64,000 bases of DNA from Verrucomicrobiota bacterium (GTDB taxonomy: Bacteria; Verrucomicrobiota; Verrucomicrobiia; Opitutales; Opitutaceae): the NCBI GenBank assembly GCA_023457035.1, contig JAEWNN010000136.1, positions 5,899 through 69,898 on the forward strand, in the 5' to 3' direction. Position numbers and translations under genes: made by a program. The notes beneath the pieces were generated by a model. It saw nothing but the letters and a program-made list of their open reading frames with translations, made no database searches and had not been told where the DNA came from. Each line of letters opens with the position of its first letter. Position 1 is the stretch's first letter. Shown one piece after another: positions 43,092-51,473 of this stretch.

Positions 43092-44348
43092 ATGGCTTCC
43101 TCCGACAGCCCTGCCGCGCCCGGTCCCGCCGCTGAGCGCATTTCCCTGATCGACGCCTTGCGCGGCTCCGCGCTGGTCGGGCTGTTCGCAGTGCACTGCG
43201 TCGAGCATTTCGAGCTTACGCTCTACCCCGAGAACCGGTCGGCGCTGATGCTGCAGCTCGATACCTGGGCGAATTCGACGGCGTTCTTCCTCTTCAGCGG
43301 CAAGGCGTACGCGATCTTTGCGATGATGTTCGGCGTGAGCTTCATGTTGCTGCTCCAAAGCTGGACGAAGAAGGGCATCGACGTGTTCACGCGTTTCCCG
43401 TGGCGGCTCACGCTGCTGGCCGCGTTCGGGTACCTGAACGGCATCCTCTACAGCGGCGACATTCTGCTCGTGCTGGCGCTGCTCGGACTGCCGCTCGTGC
43501 TGATCTACCGGCTGCCCGACAAGGTGCTCGGCTGGCTCGCGGCGCTGCTGCTCCTACAGATTCCGACCGCGGTGTACGCGATCCATTGTCTGCGGAGCCC
43601 GGGAACCGAGCTGCCGCAGCCGCTGCATTGGGGAATTTTCGGGCAGGTGCGCGCGGCGCAGGCCGGCGACTCGTGGCCCGCGCTCGCCTCGCTGCTGGCG
43701 GGCCGCGGACAACTGATGCGGTTGCTTTTCACCTACGAGACGGGGCGCTACCTCCAGATGCTCGGGCTGTTCGTGTGCGGCCTGCTCATCGGGCGGCATC
43801 AGCTCCTCGCGCAGGCGGGGGCGGCCCGGCGGTTTGCGTGGCGAGCGCTGCTTCTCGGGGCGGTCGGCTTTGCGGTTTTTCTACCGCTCAAGCTCATGCT
43901 GCCGCTGTGGGGCGTGGACGGCATGCGGGCGTACTACGTGAACAACTGGATCGGCGCCTACGCCAACCTCGCGCAGATGGCGATCTGGGTGGGCGGCTTC
44001 GTCCTGCTCTATCTGCACGGCGGCTGGCGGCGGGCGCTCGACTGGTTCGTGCCGCTGGGCCGCATGAGTCTCACCGCGTACGTCTCGCAGGCGGCGTTCT
44101 TCGTGCCGCTGTTCTACGGGTTCGGCCTCGGGCTGTATCGGCAGCTCGGGCAGTTCCACAGCCTCCTGCTCGGGCTCGGGTTCATTGTCGTGCAGGCCGC
44201 GTTGGCCAAGCTTTGGCTGAGAAACTTCCACTACGGCCCGCTGGAGTGGCTCTGGCGCGCCGGCACGATCCGGTCGTGGCAGGTGCCGTTTCGGCGGATC
44301 TCGCCGCAGGAGCAAAGCGTGCCCGCGGTGGTGCCGGCCGGAAGATAA
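43092..44348 (+). CDS. DUF418 family membrane protein (YeiB-like)
   Basis: The protein has 418 residues with about nine to ten membrane helices. It starts RISLIDALRGSALVGLF, the DUF405/DUF418 start, and has a C-terminal DUF418 domain (about 235-390) with GRMSLTAYVSQAAFFVPLFYG, typical of the family. Members are probable transport or acyltransfer proteins; none is well characterised. A GTG three codons upstream is an alternative start. Confidence 0.85.
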   Translation: MASSDSPAAPGPAAERISLIDALRGSALVGLFAVHCVEHFELTLYPENRSALMLQLDTWANSTAFFLFSGKAYAIFAMMFGVSFMLLLQSWTKKGIDVFTRFPWRLTLLAAFGYLNGILYSGDILLVLALLGLPLVLIYRLPDKVLGWLAALLLLQIPTAVYAIHCLRSPGTELPQPLHWGIFGQVRAAQAGDSWPALASLLAGRGQLMRLLFTYETGRYLQMLGLFVCGLLIGRHQLLAQAGAARRFAWRALLLGAVGFAVFLPLKLMLPLWGVDGMRAYYVNNWIGAYANLAQMAIWVGGFVLLYLHGGWRRALDWFVPLGRMSLTAYVSQAAFFVPLFYGFGLGLYRQLGQFHSLLLGLGFIVVQAALAKLWLRNFHYGPLEWLWRAGTIRSWQVPFRRISPQEQSVPAVVPAGR

Positions 44349-44420
44349 ACGGCGTCTCCGAGAACCGATGATGCGGTGACGGACCGGATTCCGTGTGGAC
44401 GCCGCCGGCGGCGCAGCAGC

Positions 44421-44933
44421 CTATGGTGCGTCCGGCGACTCCCAGTCGGGCGGCGGCGTGGCGAGTCGCATGGGCTGGTGGTGCACGCCGTTCTTCAGGA
44501 GGGCCGGGCCCTCCGGGGCGAAGCCGAGCCGGGCGTAGAAGCTCACGGCGTTGGGGCTCGCGTTCACCGTGACGGGGGCGACGAGGCCGCCGCGGACGGC
44601 GGCGGTGCGCAGCAGTTGCCGGGCGATGCCGCGTCCCTGAAACTCGGGTGCGACGAAGAGCAGCGAAAGGTGGTTGCAGGCGTGGATGTGCAGCAGGCCG
44701 ATCACCTGCGGCCCGGCGACGGCGACCCAACTGGCATAACGGGTCGAGTGGCGCCGCAGGAGGGCCGCGGGTTGGGCGAAGCGATGGAACAGCACTCGGC
44801 CGGCCTCGGGCTGCGCCGGGGCGATGAACCGCTCGAACACCGCGCGGGCGAGCGCACAGGCCTCGTCGGCCTCATCCGGGCGTAACGGATGGATGGAGAT
44901 GGGGGCTGGAGAACTGGTGGCGGTTGGTGGCAT
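44421..44933 (-). CDS. GNAT-family N-acetyltransferase
   Basis: The protein has 170 residues from the ATG at 44933. It has the GNAT core: ISIHPLRPDEADEACALARAV, the beta4 region NHLSLLFVAPEFQGRGIARQLL (acetyl-CoA pyrophosphate loop Q/RGxGxA) and VTVNASPNAVSFYARLGFAPEG. Substrate unknown. The in-frame 164-residue upstream extension is antisense low-complexity sequence and rejected. It is convergent with the DUF418 gene. Confidence 0.88.
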   Translation of the reverse strand: MPPTATSSPAPISIHPLRPDEADEACALARAVFERFIAPAQPEAGRVLFHRFAQPAALLRRHSTRYASWVAVAGPQVIGLLHIHACNHLSLLFVAPEFQGRGIARQLLRTAAVRGGLVAPVTVNASPNAVSFYARLGFAPEGPALLKNGVHHQPMRLATPPPDWESPDAP

Positions 44934-45100
44934 GAGGCCGACGGGAGAACCGGGCGCCAATCTTGGGCGGGGCGAGGCGCGCTTGGCGATGGCAGAGCGG
45001 GGGCCACCGCGAGGAGCGGGGATGGGGAGCTTCCGACGGAGCCTGATGGAGGCGTGGTGCCGATCCAGGGGGCGCGTGGTGTGCCGCGGGCGGGAGACGC

Positions 45101-45289
45101 TCAGCAGCAGGACTTGGACTCGAGGTCGCGGGCCATCATGGCCAGGAGGCCGGCGCAGGTGGCGATGCCGGCCCCGAGGCCGAGCGCGTCCGGAGTCACG
45201 ATACGGAGATTGCACAGGACGACGATGGTCGCGGTGGCGATGACGGCGGCGGAGACGAGGAGCGGGACGGAGGAGAGGATGGTCTTCAT
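45101..45289 (-). CDS. Small hydrophobic protein, 62 residues
   Basis: The reading KTILSSVPLLVSAAVIATATIVVLCN forms one membrane helix, and PDALGLGAGIATCAGLLAMMA a second. It ends DLESKSCC, a soluble tail with vicinal cysteines. The ATG at 45289 has AGAGGA-like sequence missing, so translation is uncertain. No family is recognised. It is flanked by 167 and 280 bp of gene-free DNA. Confidence 0.5.
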   Translation of the reverse strand: MKTILSSVPLLVSAAVIATATIVVLCNLRIVTPDALGLGAGIATCAGLLAMMARDLESKSCC

Positions 45290-45569
45290 GGTGTTGTGTG
45301 TGTGCCTCCTCCATTGCACTGCGCGTGCCAACCCGTGGTAACGGGCGGAACCTGTTGGAAACCAACGCCGGAGCCCACGCACGGGGTTGTCCCGCGCATG
45401 GGCCCGCGTCGCCCGCCTGAGACACGGGCGTCCCGGAAACGGAACGGTGGAGGCGGGCATGCCGCGCTGCGTTGGCGGGGCGCGATCCGCCAACGCCCAG
45501 TTGGGGCAGTCGAGGGGCGAGCGACGCGTGACGAGGACCGGCTGCTGGGCGTCGGATCCTGGCGCCGGC
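45290..45569. other. Intergenic region with 10-bp inverted repeat
   Basis: No gene is supported in this 280 bp. A perfect inverted repeat GCGTTGGCGG (45469-45478) / CCGCCAACGC (45487-45496) lies 74 bp downstream of the thioesterase gene and might end its transcript, though there is no T run on that strand. Confidence 0.4.
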
Positions 45570-45971
45570 TCAGGCGGGCACCGGAGTGTCTTTGCGGAAG
45601 ACGGTGCCCTGTGCGAGGGCGACGAGGTCGCCGGCGGCGTCGCGCACCTCCATGGTGTAGGTGGCGAGCTTGGAGTTGCAGGACACTTCTTTGGCCTCGG
45701 CGGTGAGCGTGCCGGCGCGGGCGGCCTTGAGGTAGGAAATGGAGACGTTGATACCGAGGGCGAGCTGGCCGTGGCTGTTGGAGGCGACGGCGAAGACGAG
45801 GTCGGCGAGGGTGAAGAGTGCGCCGCCGTGGACGACATCGGCGGCGTTGAGGTGCTGGTCGGCGATGGTCATCCGCGCCTTGGCCCAACCTGGGCCGGCG
45901 TCGAGCAACTCGATGCCGTTGTGCGCGGCGAAACGGTCGCGGGAGAAGAAGGTGCGGAGGGCGGGAGACAT
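45570..45971 (-). CDS. Hotdog-fold thioesterase (PaaI family)
   Basis: The protein has 133 residues. It has HNGIELLDAGPGWAKARM, the catalytic-site segment HLNAADVVHGGALFTLADLVFAVASN, and GINVSISYLKAARAGTLTAEA, all diagnostic for PaaI/YbgC-like acyl-CoA thioesterases. The Asn and Asp of the active-site helix are in normal places. Substrate unknown. The ATG at 45971 gives the family start; a Met at 46100 would add 43 unconserved residues. Confidence 0.9.
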   Translation of the reverse strand: MSPALRTFFSRDRFAAHNGIELLDAGPGWAKARMTIADQHLNAADVVHGGALFTLADLVFAVASNSHGQLALGINVSISYLKAARAGTLTAEAKEVSCNSKLATYTMEVRDAAGDLVALAQGTVFRKDTPVPA

Positions 45972-45999
45972 GATGCGGGACGGTGATCCAGGTTGAATC

Positions 46000-47811
46000 C
46001 TATTGTTCCGGTAGGGTGATCGATTCGACGTGCCGGGTCTGTGGCCGATCAGAAAGCCGTTCGTCGCAGGTTGTGGAGATGGTGTGCCCATCGAGGGCAT
46101 TGATGGTGTGCGTGATCAGTACCCACCCGCGGGAACTCGAAAACTCGATGTGCGCGGTCCATACCATGCGGCCCGAATCCACTTTCAGCGTAAGCAGGCC
46201 GACGGTTGCCTGCATCTCGGGATAGCGGGACTGGAGTGCGCAAGCGGCTTGGTGAAACCGGGGGGCAATGGTCGCGCTATCTATCCATTCGTCTGGCAAC
46301 GCCTGCGGCATGGGAATGGGCGGGATGCTGTTGTTGGCGGTGCTGCGTTCGGCGTAGCGAGCGGAGCCTGCATAGGGGACCGTGATTTCCAGTGTTCGAT
46401 CTTCATCCCGATACTCGAGAACCCAGGCGAATGCGGAGTTCAGTCGCCCATCGGCTGGGACTTGCGCGGCTGGATCGGTGCGGTAGTAGAGCCCGTCGAT
46501 CACATCGACGAGGCGGGCGGAGTGGAGGTGTTGAGGATCGTGTTTGTTATCGCGCAGGATTTGCTGTGCCAGCGCATGCGCCTCGCGGCCCGTGAGCGGA
46601 CCGTTGATCGGCAGCGTCGGCGCTGGCATACTTCCTCCGGGCGCGAAGCTCCGGCTCAGTTGTTCGACGAACAACGGGAGTTTGGCGGTGAGGAACGGCC
46701 TCATCGAGGCAAGGATCGCCTCAAACTCGAGCTCGGTGCTGAAGGCGAATTCTGGGCAAGTATCATCCCACTCACGATAACTGCCGCCGGCGCAGCGCAG
46801 CAACGGCGCGGACCGACGAAAGGGGAAGATCGGCCCGCCGGTGGCGACGAGACCGATTCGGATCTTGAAGACCTTGCCGAGGCGAAATCCTAGATGGGTG
46901 TCGAAGACCAGGGCCCAACTCCAGTGTTCGTCGAGTGCAGCGAAGTAGGCGTGGGCGTCTCGAAAGATTCCGTTGCGTTTGCGAAGGGAGGGGAATGCCT
47001 CCTTGAGAAACTTGGTGAGGCGGCTCTGCCAGTTGAAGGGCGCCGGTGCCGGGCCGGTGAGCGCGTCGAAGCGACGCGAGGCACCTTCGTGGTTGGCGTT
47101 GGCTCCGGTGAGGCTTGTCCAGTCGAAGCCGCTGGCGCGCAGGGCACGGCTTGCCGTCTCGACGCAGTGATCGAAGCGAAGACAGGCGTCACTGCGCTCC
47201 TCAAGCGTGCACGAAGGCTCGCCGAGTTCAGGGTACGTGTGGGTTGATTTGGGCGTGGAGAACGCCAGGCCGGTGGCCGCGCGGATCGCGGCGAGTTCGG
47301 AAGTCTCGCCGGCGTTGGTCGAGACCGAGAGCGTGAAGCGGGTTTTCCGGTGGAACGCCTTCAGGTCCATCAGCCGTAGGTCACCGGTGGCCGAAGCGTT
47401 GCTTCCCTTCCAGCGGAAGCCGGAGGCGGTGATGGTAATCGCGGTGCGGCGAGAGGGGCCGGCTTTGAGCTCGCGGAGCTTTGCGAGAAGAGTGGCGAGT
47501 TCAGCAGAACGCAGGGGCGGGACGATAGTGCCCGAGAATGTGAAGTCGGTGCCCGGGTCCAAGGTCTCCATCGCTTCGACTGCTGTGAGATTGACGCTGT
47601 GTCTGTTGATTAGCGGCGCGAAACCCCGTTGGTCGGGCGGTAGTGCGGAAGCGATCATCCGGATCGGCTCGGGGTGACTGGTGATCACGAGCAGCTGAAC
47701 CTTCGTGGTCGGAGTCGTGTCCGCCATCGCCCAAAGGCGGAGGAACTGGTCGAGGGCTGGCGCCAAGTACTTGGTCTCGATGGGGATTTGAAGCTCGTAC
47801 AGCGTCGCCAT
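46000..47811 (-). CDS. Unrecognised 603-residue cytosolic protein
   Basis: The protein starts MATLYELQIPIETKYLAPALDQF (first 20 residues shown in part) and has no signal peptide or membrane helix. The N-terminal third is rich in hydrophobic beta strands (VQLLVITSHPEPIRMIASAL, FTFSGTIVPPL). The middle contains Cys/Trp/His-rich segments (CLRFDHCVETASRAL, FAALDEHWSWALVFD, RSAPLLRCAGGSYREWDD). It sits in DNA with somewhat lower GC than its neighbours, beside an ORF6N gene, which suggests acquisition by transfer. The ATG at 47811 follows a frame open to 48204; the upstream part is antisense low-complexity. Confidence 0.65.
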   Translation of the reverse strand: MATLYELQIPIETKYLAPALDQFLRLWAMADTTPTTKVQLLVITSHPEPIRMIASALPPDQRGFAPLINRHSVNLTAVEAMETLDPGTDFTFSGTIVPPLRSAELATLLAKLRELKAGPSRRTAITITASGFRWKGSNASATGDLRLMDLKAFHRKTRFTLSVSTNAGETSELAAIRAATGLAFSTPKSTHTYPELGEPSCTLEERSDACLRFDHCVETASRALRASGFDWTSLTGANANHEGASRRFDALTGPAPAPFNWQSRLTKFLKEAFPSLRKRNGIFRDAHAYFAALDEHWSWALVFDTHLGFRLGKVFKIRIGLVATGGPIFPFRRSAPLLRCAGGSYREWDDTCPEFAFSTELEFEAILASMRPFLTAKLPLFVEQLSRSFAPGGSMPAPTLPINGPLTGREAHALAQQILRDNKHDPQHLHSARLVDVIDGLYYRTDPAAQVPADGRLNSAFAWVLEYRDEDRTLEITVPYAGSARYAERSTANNSIPPIPMPQALPDEWIDSATIAPRFHQAACALQSRYPEMQATVGLLTLKVDSGRMVWTAHIEFSSSRGWVLITHTINALDGHTISTTCDERLSDRPQTRHVESITLPEQ

Positions 47812-47881
47812 GTTGGTCCAAAGATAGCGGCGACACCTCCGGCACTCCAGTGCGGACTTGGCGGGGAGATGTGCAAGGCGA

Positions 47882-48418
47882 TCAGGCTGCCGGCTGGCCG
47901 AAGCCGATTCGGCGGCGGTGGGTGGGGCCGTCGGGGGCGAGGAGCTGGCGGATGGCTTCGAAGAGGTTGGCGATCGCGGTGTCGTGGCCCTCGATCTGGC
48001 GCTCCAGTTCCGCGAGCTTGGCGGAGAGCTCGTGGTGGGCGGCGAGGAGTTCGCGGAGTTGCACGAAGGCGCGGACGATGGCGACGGACATCTCGACGGC
48101 GCGCTGGCTATGGAGCACGCCGGCAAGCATCGCCACGCCCTGTTCGGTGAAGACGCGGGCGGGTTTGCGCACACCGCCGCGGCCGGAGGGCTTTGATGTT
48201 CCAAGTTGGAACATCAAAGCCTGCGTCTCTTCGAGGGTGAGATAAAAGGCGAAGTCCTCGGGGAAGCGGTCGCGATTGCGTGAGACCGCTTTGTTGAGTT
48301 CACGCGTGGCGACGCCGTAGAATTTCGCCAGATCGGCATCGAGCATGACGCGGCGTTGGCGGACCCAGTGGATGCGTTGCTGGATCTCGGGGACGGGGGC
48401 GAGGGTGCTGTCGGGCAT
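47882..48418 (-). CDS. ORF6N domain protein (phage-type regulator)
   Basis: The protein has 178 residues. The ORF6N domain covers about 10-95, with RIHWVRQRRVMLDADLAKFYGVATRELNKAVSRN (shown split: 'VMLDADLAKFYGV', 'TRELNKAVSRN'), RFPEDFAFYLTLEE and EQGVAMLAGVL. The C-terminal helix (about 110-155) may be a coiled coil. ORF6N proteins come from phages and act as DNA-binding regulators. It lies next to the unrecognised 603-residue gene, marking this stretch as accessory. Confidence 0.88.
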   Translation of the reverse strand: MPDSTLAPVPEIQQRIHWVRQRRVMLDADLAKFYGVATRELNKAVSRNRDRFPEDFAFYLTLEETQALMFQLGTSKPSGRGGVRKPARVFTEQGVAMLAGVLHSQRAVEMSVAIVRAFVQLRELLAAHHELSAKLAELERQIEGHDTAIANLFEAIRQLLAPDGPTHRRRIGFGQPAA

Positions 48419-48532
48419 GGCGGGAGCGGGCGCGCATGCGGCGGGGGGGGCGTTTCCGCAGTGGGAGTGAGGCTGGCGTGGTGGCGAAGCGGAGTCGCGC
48501 GGAGGGTTCAGCGCAGCCGCTGATGGCGGTGC

Positions 48533-48592
48533 CCTGCTTGCAGGCGATTTCGGCGCCAGTGATTTGCCGCGCGCGGATCGCCTGCAAGCAGG
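48533..48592. repeat. 16-bp perfect inverted repeat
   Basis: CCTGCTTGCAGGCGAT (48533-48548) is exactly inverted as ATCGCCTGCAAGCAGG (48577-48592), with a 28-base spacer. Each arm itself contains the smaller palindrome CCTGCTTGCAGG. This could be a small mobile repeat or an insertion scar. It lies between the ORF6N gene and the thrS remnant. Confidence 0.6.
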
Positions 48593-48607
48593 CTCCTACC
48601 GATGGAA

Positions 48608-48640
48608 TGAAAAGCCCCGCGGCTTTGAGGACCGCGGGGC
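48608..48640 (-). terminator. Terminator downstream of the thrS remnant
   Basis: Read on the minus strand, the stem GCCCCGCGG / CCGCGGGGC (48632-48640 and 48614-48622) is followed by TTTTCATTCC. It is placed correctly for the thrS fragment, so the fragment has kept its end-of-gene context. Confidence 0.65.
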
Positions 48641-48691
48641 GAAGGGAGAGCTGAGCGACTGCGGCGCCCAGCTACGAGGAGGAGCGCGGAG

Positions 48692-48730
48692 GGACCGGTC
48701 GGAGACCGGTCCTACTTGGTCGCCGGGGCG
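48692..48730. repeat. REP-like unit, copy A
   Basis: The palindrome GGACCGGTC-GGA-GACCGGTCC (48692-48712) is followed by TACTTGGTCGCCGGGGCG. The whole 39-bp unit is identical to the copy starting at 49989, and weaker similarity extends about 30 bp upstream (GGCGCCCAGC...). It replaces the normal end of the thrS remnant. Confidence 0.75.
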
Positions 48731-49042
48731 CTTCTCGGGGAGGGCGCGGGTCGCGATCTCCTGGATCACGCGGGCGACGAAGTCGTCCTGCTTGATCACG
48801 CCTTCGTCACCCTTGGCGCGGCTGCGGACCGACACGCCGAGCGCCTCGGCCTCCTTCTGGCCGAGCACGAGCGCGTACGGGACCTTGTCCAACTCGGCGC
48901 GGCGGATCTTGGCGCCGAGATTATCGTTGGAGGCATCGAGCACGACGCGCACGCGGGCGTCCTTACGCTCTTTGGACAGGACATCGCAGTCCTCGATGAC
49001 TTTCTCGGAGATCGGGAGGAGGCGGACCTGCGCGGGCGCGGG
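48716..49042 (-). pseudogene. thrS: Severed C-terminus of threonyl-tRNA synthetase
   Basis: About 109 codons match the anticodon-binding domain of ThrRS: QVRLLPISEKVIEDC, RVVLDASNDNLGAKIRRAEL, KVPYALVLGQKEAEAL, VSVRSRAKGDEG and FVARVIQEIATRALPE. The catalytic and editing domains are absent, and upstream the homology stops at 'RRPPPAPA', right beside the divergent methyltransferase gene. The stop codon has been overrun by the REP-like unit, so the frame continues to 48596. No start codon is evident. An intact thrS must exist elsewhere in the genome. Confidence 0.8.
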
Positions 49043-49111
49043 CGGCGGCCGGCGGATGCGAAGCGGCGGCCGTAATTGACAAACTGAGGTGACGGGGCGC
49101 TTGCTAGGCGC

Positions 49112-49843
49112 ATGAGTTCTCCCGACATCGTGCAGATTCGAGCCGTGGGCGACGCCTACGCGCGGACGCTCGATGCGGACGCGCAGCGCTACTGGGGGGA
49201 GAACGCGGAGCGGATCGCGCGCAACTTGGCGAAGACCGCCGCACTCTGCGCGGAACGACGGATCCTGCGTGTGCTGGATGTCGGACCGTCGTTCCAGACG
49301 GTGATCCTGCGGCGGCTGTTCCCCGGGCTGACGGTGGAGACGATGGGGTGGGAGGATTCGCGTTTCCGCGATGGCTCCGGGGCCGCGCACCATGTGCTGG
49401 ATCTCAATGCGACGGTGGCACCCGAGACCTGCCCCTCGCCGGCACCCTACGACCTGATCCTCTTTCTGGAGGTGATTGAGCACCTCCACGTGTCGCCGCG
49501 GCATGTGCTTCGCTACTTGCACCGATGCCTCGTGCCGGGCGGCGTGCTGATCGTCTCGACGCCGAACGCGGCGTTCCTGCGCAACCGCTGGCGGCTGCTG
49601 TGGGGGATCAATCCGTTCGAGCGGTTGCGCGAGGACGCTGGCAATCCCGGTCATTTCCGCGAATACACGCGCAGCGAATTGCTGGCATACTGCCGGGAGT
49701 GCGGCCTGCGCGTGCTGGAGTCGCGCATCGAGAACCTCTACCGGTTCGGCAGCGGCTCCGGCCGTTTCTTCTCGCGGATCACGCGGTGGATGCCCGAAGG
49801 GCTGCGGCACGACCTGACCGTCGTGGCGCAGCGAGATCCCTGA
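49112..49843 (+). CDS. Class I SAM-dependent methyltransferase
   Basis: The protein has 243 residues. It has motif I RVLDVGPSFQTVILRRL, acidic motif II region, YDLILFLEVIEHLHVSP (motif IV, methyltransferase type 11/23 class), LVPGGVLIVSTPNAAFL and 'NPGHFREYTRSELLAYCRECG'. The last segments are common in methyltransferases near glycan or small-molecule genes. Substrate unknown. It is bracketed by two identical REP-like units and lies divergent to the thrS remnant, so it may be a recent arrival. Confidence 0.85.
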   Translation: MSSPDIVQIRAVGDAYARTLDADAQRYWGENAERIARNLAKTAALCAERRILRVLDVGPSFQTVILRRLFPGLTVETMGWEDSRFRDGSGAAHHVLDLNATVAPETCPSPAPYDLILFLEVIEHLHVSPRHVLRYLHRCLVPGGVLIVSTPNAAFLRNRWRLLWGINPFERLREDAGNPGHFREYTRSELLAYCRECGLRVLESRIENLYRFGSGSGRFFSRITRWMPEGLRHDLTVVAQRDP

Positions 49844-50042
49844 TCCGGGGCAGAACAGGGGCGGATGTGCGAGCGCGCATGTGCCCGGCCTGCGGCGACG
49901 CGTGAGCTGGCTTTGCGGGCTGCGGGGGGGGCGGGGGGGCGGGGGGGCGGAGCGACGGCGTCGCCCAGCGACGGGGAGAAACCGGAGGGGACCGGTCGGA
50001 GACCGGTCCTACTTGGTCGCCGGGGCGGCGGGCGGGTTCGGC
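49844..50042. repeat. Gene-free region with REP-like unit, copy B
   Basis: It contains the palindrome at 49989-50009 (arms GGACCGGTC/GACCGGTCC) followed by the same 18-bp tail as copy A (to 50027), lying just downstream of the minus-strand TPR gene. A G-rich run (GGGGGGGCGGGGGGGCGGGG type) sits near 49925-49950. No gene is seen. Confidence 0.7.
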
Positions 50043-51473
50043 CTACTCGAACGCGCGGCCGAAACGATCCCGATAGGTGGCTAGGAGTTGGCTCATCTGC
50101 TGGCGGTCGAAACGGGGCTGTTCCTTGGCGCGTTGCAGCCATTGCCGTGCGGCGAGTTCATTGCCTGTCTCGATGGCGTCGAAGGCCCGGATACCGATGG
50201 CGAGCGGATGGCCGGGCTCGGCGACGAGCGCGCCGTCGACCGCCGCCAGCCCCTCCTCCCGACGACCGAGGGCGATCAACGCGGAGGCGAGACCGAGGTA
50301 GGCGGGGGCCTCGTTGGGGCGGAGCCGGATGGAGGCTTCGAACTCCGGGATGGCCTCGGCATGGCGTTTGTCGCGGATGAGGTGCTGGGCGTGCTGCAGG
50401 TGCAGGCCCGGGGAGTTGGGGCAGTTGCGCAGCCCGTCGAGGGTCGCCTGGTCGGCGGCTGCGCGGTCGCCGAGCGTCTCGCTCATGATGGAGTACTGGA
50501 TCCAGCCGTCGGAGAAGTCCGGCTTGAGCCGGGTGCAGAGCTCGAAGCATTGGCGGGCTTTCGAGTAGGCTCGTTGGGCGGCGTGGAGTTTGCCCAACTG
50601 GAAATGCAGCGTCGCCTGGTTGGGGGCGAGATCCAAGGCCTGCTGGATACGGCGGAAGGCCTGGGGGATGTCGCCGTAGCGTTGGGCGGTGCCGGAAGCG
50701 AGCGAGAGGCGGTAGACATCGAAGCAGTCGTCGGCGAGGTCGTCGACCCAGGGGTCGGCGGGGTCGCGGTAGGCGCCGGAGTCGCGCATGCGGCCGCGGA
50801 TGGCGCGGGCGGGGTCCTCCATCCCGAGGCGCTCGTAGACGGTGACGATGAGGTCGTAGCCGAGCTGGTAGTTGGTTCTTGCGACCAGCGGCTCGAGGAG
50901 CTGGCGGGCCTGCGCCCAGCGGCCGGCTTCGAACTCGCAGCGGGCCACGCCGAGGGTGGCGTAGGCCTCGTCGGGCTTCTCGGCGAGGATGGTGCGGTAC
51001 TCCTTGGCGGCGGCGGCGAAGTCGTTGCGTTTGAGATAGACGTCGGCCAGGCGCAGGCGGGCGGGCGTGTACTCGGGGGCGAGGGCGACGGCGCGTTCCC
51101 AGAGGGGGAGGGCGGGGGTGGTGTCACCGTAGCCGGCGAGGATGGTGGCGTGGAGGTGGAACCAGCGGGCATCGCCGGGATCGAGTTTCTGGAGACCCGC
51201 GTAGCATTGGGCGGCCTCGGCGAAGAAGCCGTTGGCGTGGTAGAGCCGGGCGAGCTCGGCGAGTCCGTCGAGCGGGGCGGTGGCCAGCTTGCGTTCCGCA
51301 GCCTCGACGCGCTGGCGCATCGGCAGGGGCCACATGGAGAGGTCGGGCACGACGGGGATGGCGGCGGCGAAGATCTCGGCCTGTTGGTGCGCGCGGTGCC
51401 AGAGGTAGCCGCCGGCGCCGGCGGCGCCGAGGATCGCGACGAATGCGCCGACGAGGAGCGTCTTCTTGTTCAT
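50043..51473 (-). CDS. Membrane-anchored TPR protein
   Basis: The protein has 476 residues. One N-terminal membrane helix (about 5-24, LLVGAFVAILGAAGAGGYLW) anchors a periplasmic array of at least eight TPR units (e.g. GLAELARLYHANGFFAEAAQ, APARLRLADVYLKRNDF-like, KARQCFELCTRLKPDFSDGW). It overlaps the preceding FG-GAP lipoprotein gene by ATGA, so the two are made together and may form a complex. Function beyond that is not inferable. Confidence 0.82.
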   Translation of the reverse strand: MNKKTLLVGAFVAILGAAGAGGYLWHRAHQQAEIFAAAIPVVPDLSMWPLPMRQRVEAAERKLATAPLDGLAELARLYHANGFFAEAAQCYAGLQKLDPGDARWFHLHATILAGYGDTTPALPLWERAVALAPEYTPARLRLADVYLKRNDFAAAAKEYRTILAEKPDEAYATLGVARCEFEAGRWAQARQLLEPLVARTNYQLGYDLIVTVYERLGMEDPARAIRGRMRDSGAYRDPADPWVDDLADDCFDVYRLSLASGTAQRYGDIPQAFRRIQQALDLAPNQATLHFQLGKLHAAQRAYSKARQCFELCTRLKPDFSDGWIQYSIMSETLGDRAAADQATLDGLRNCPNSPGLHLQHAQHLIRDKRHAEAIPEFEASIRLRPNEAPAYLGLASALIALGRREEGLAAVDGALVAEPGHPLAIGIRAFDAIETGNELAARQWLQRAKEQPRFDRQQMSQLLATYRDRFGRAFE

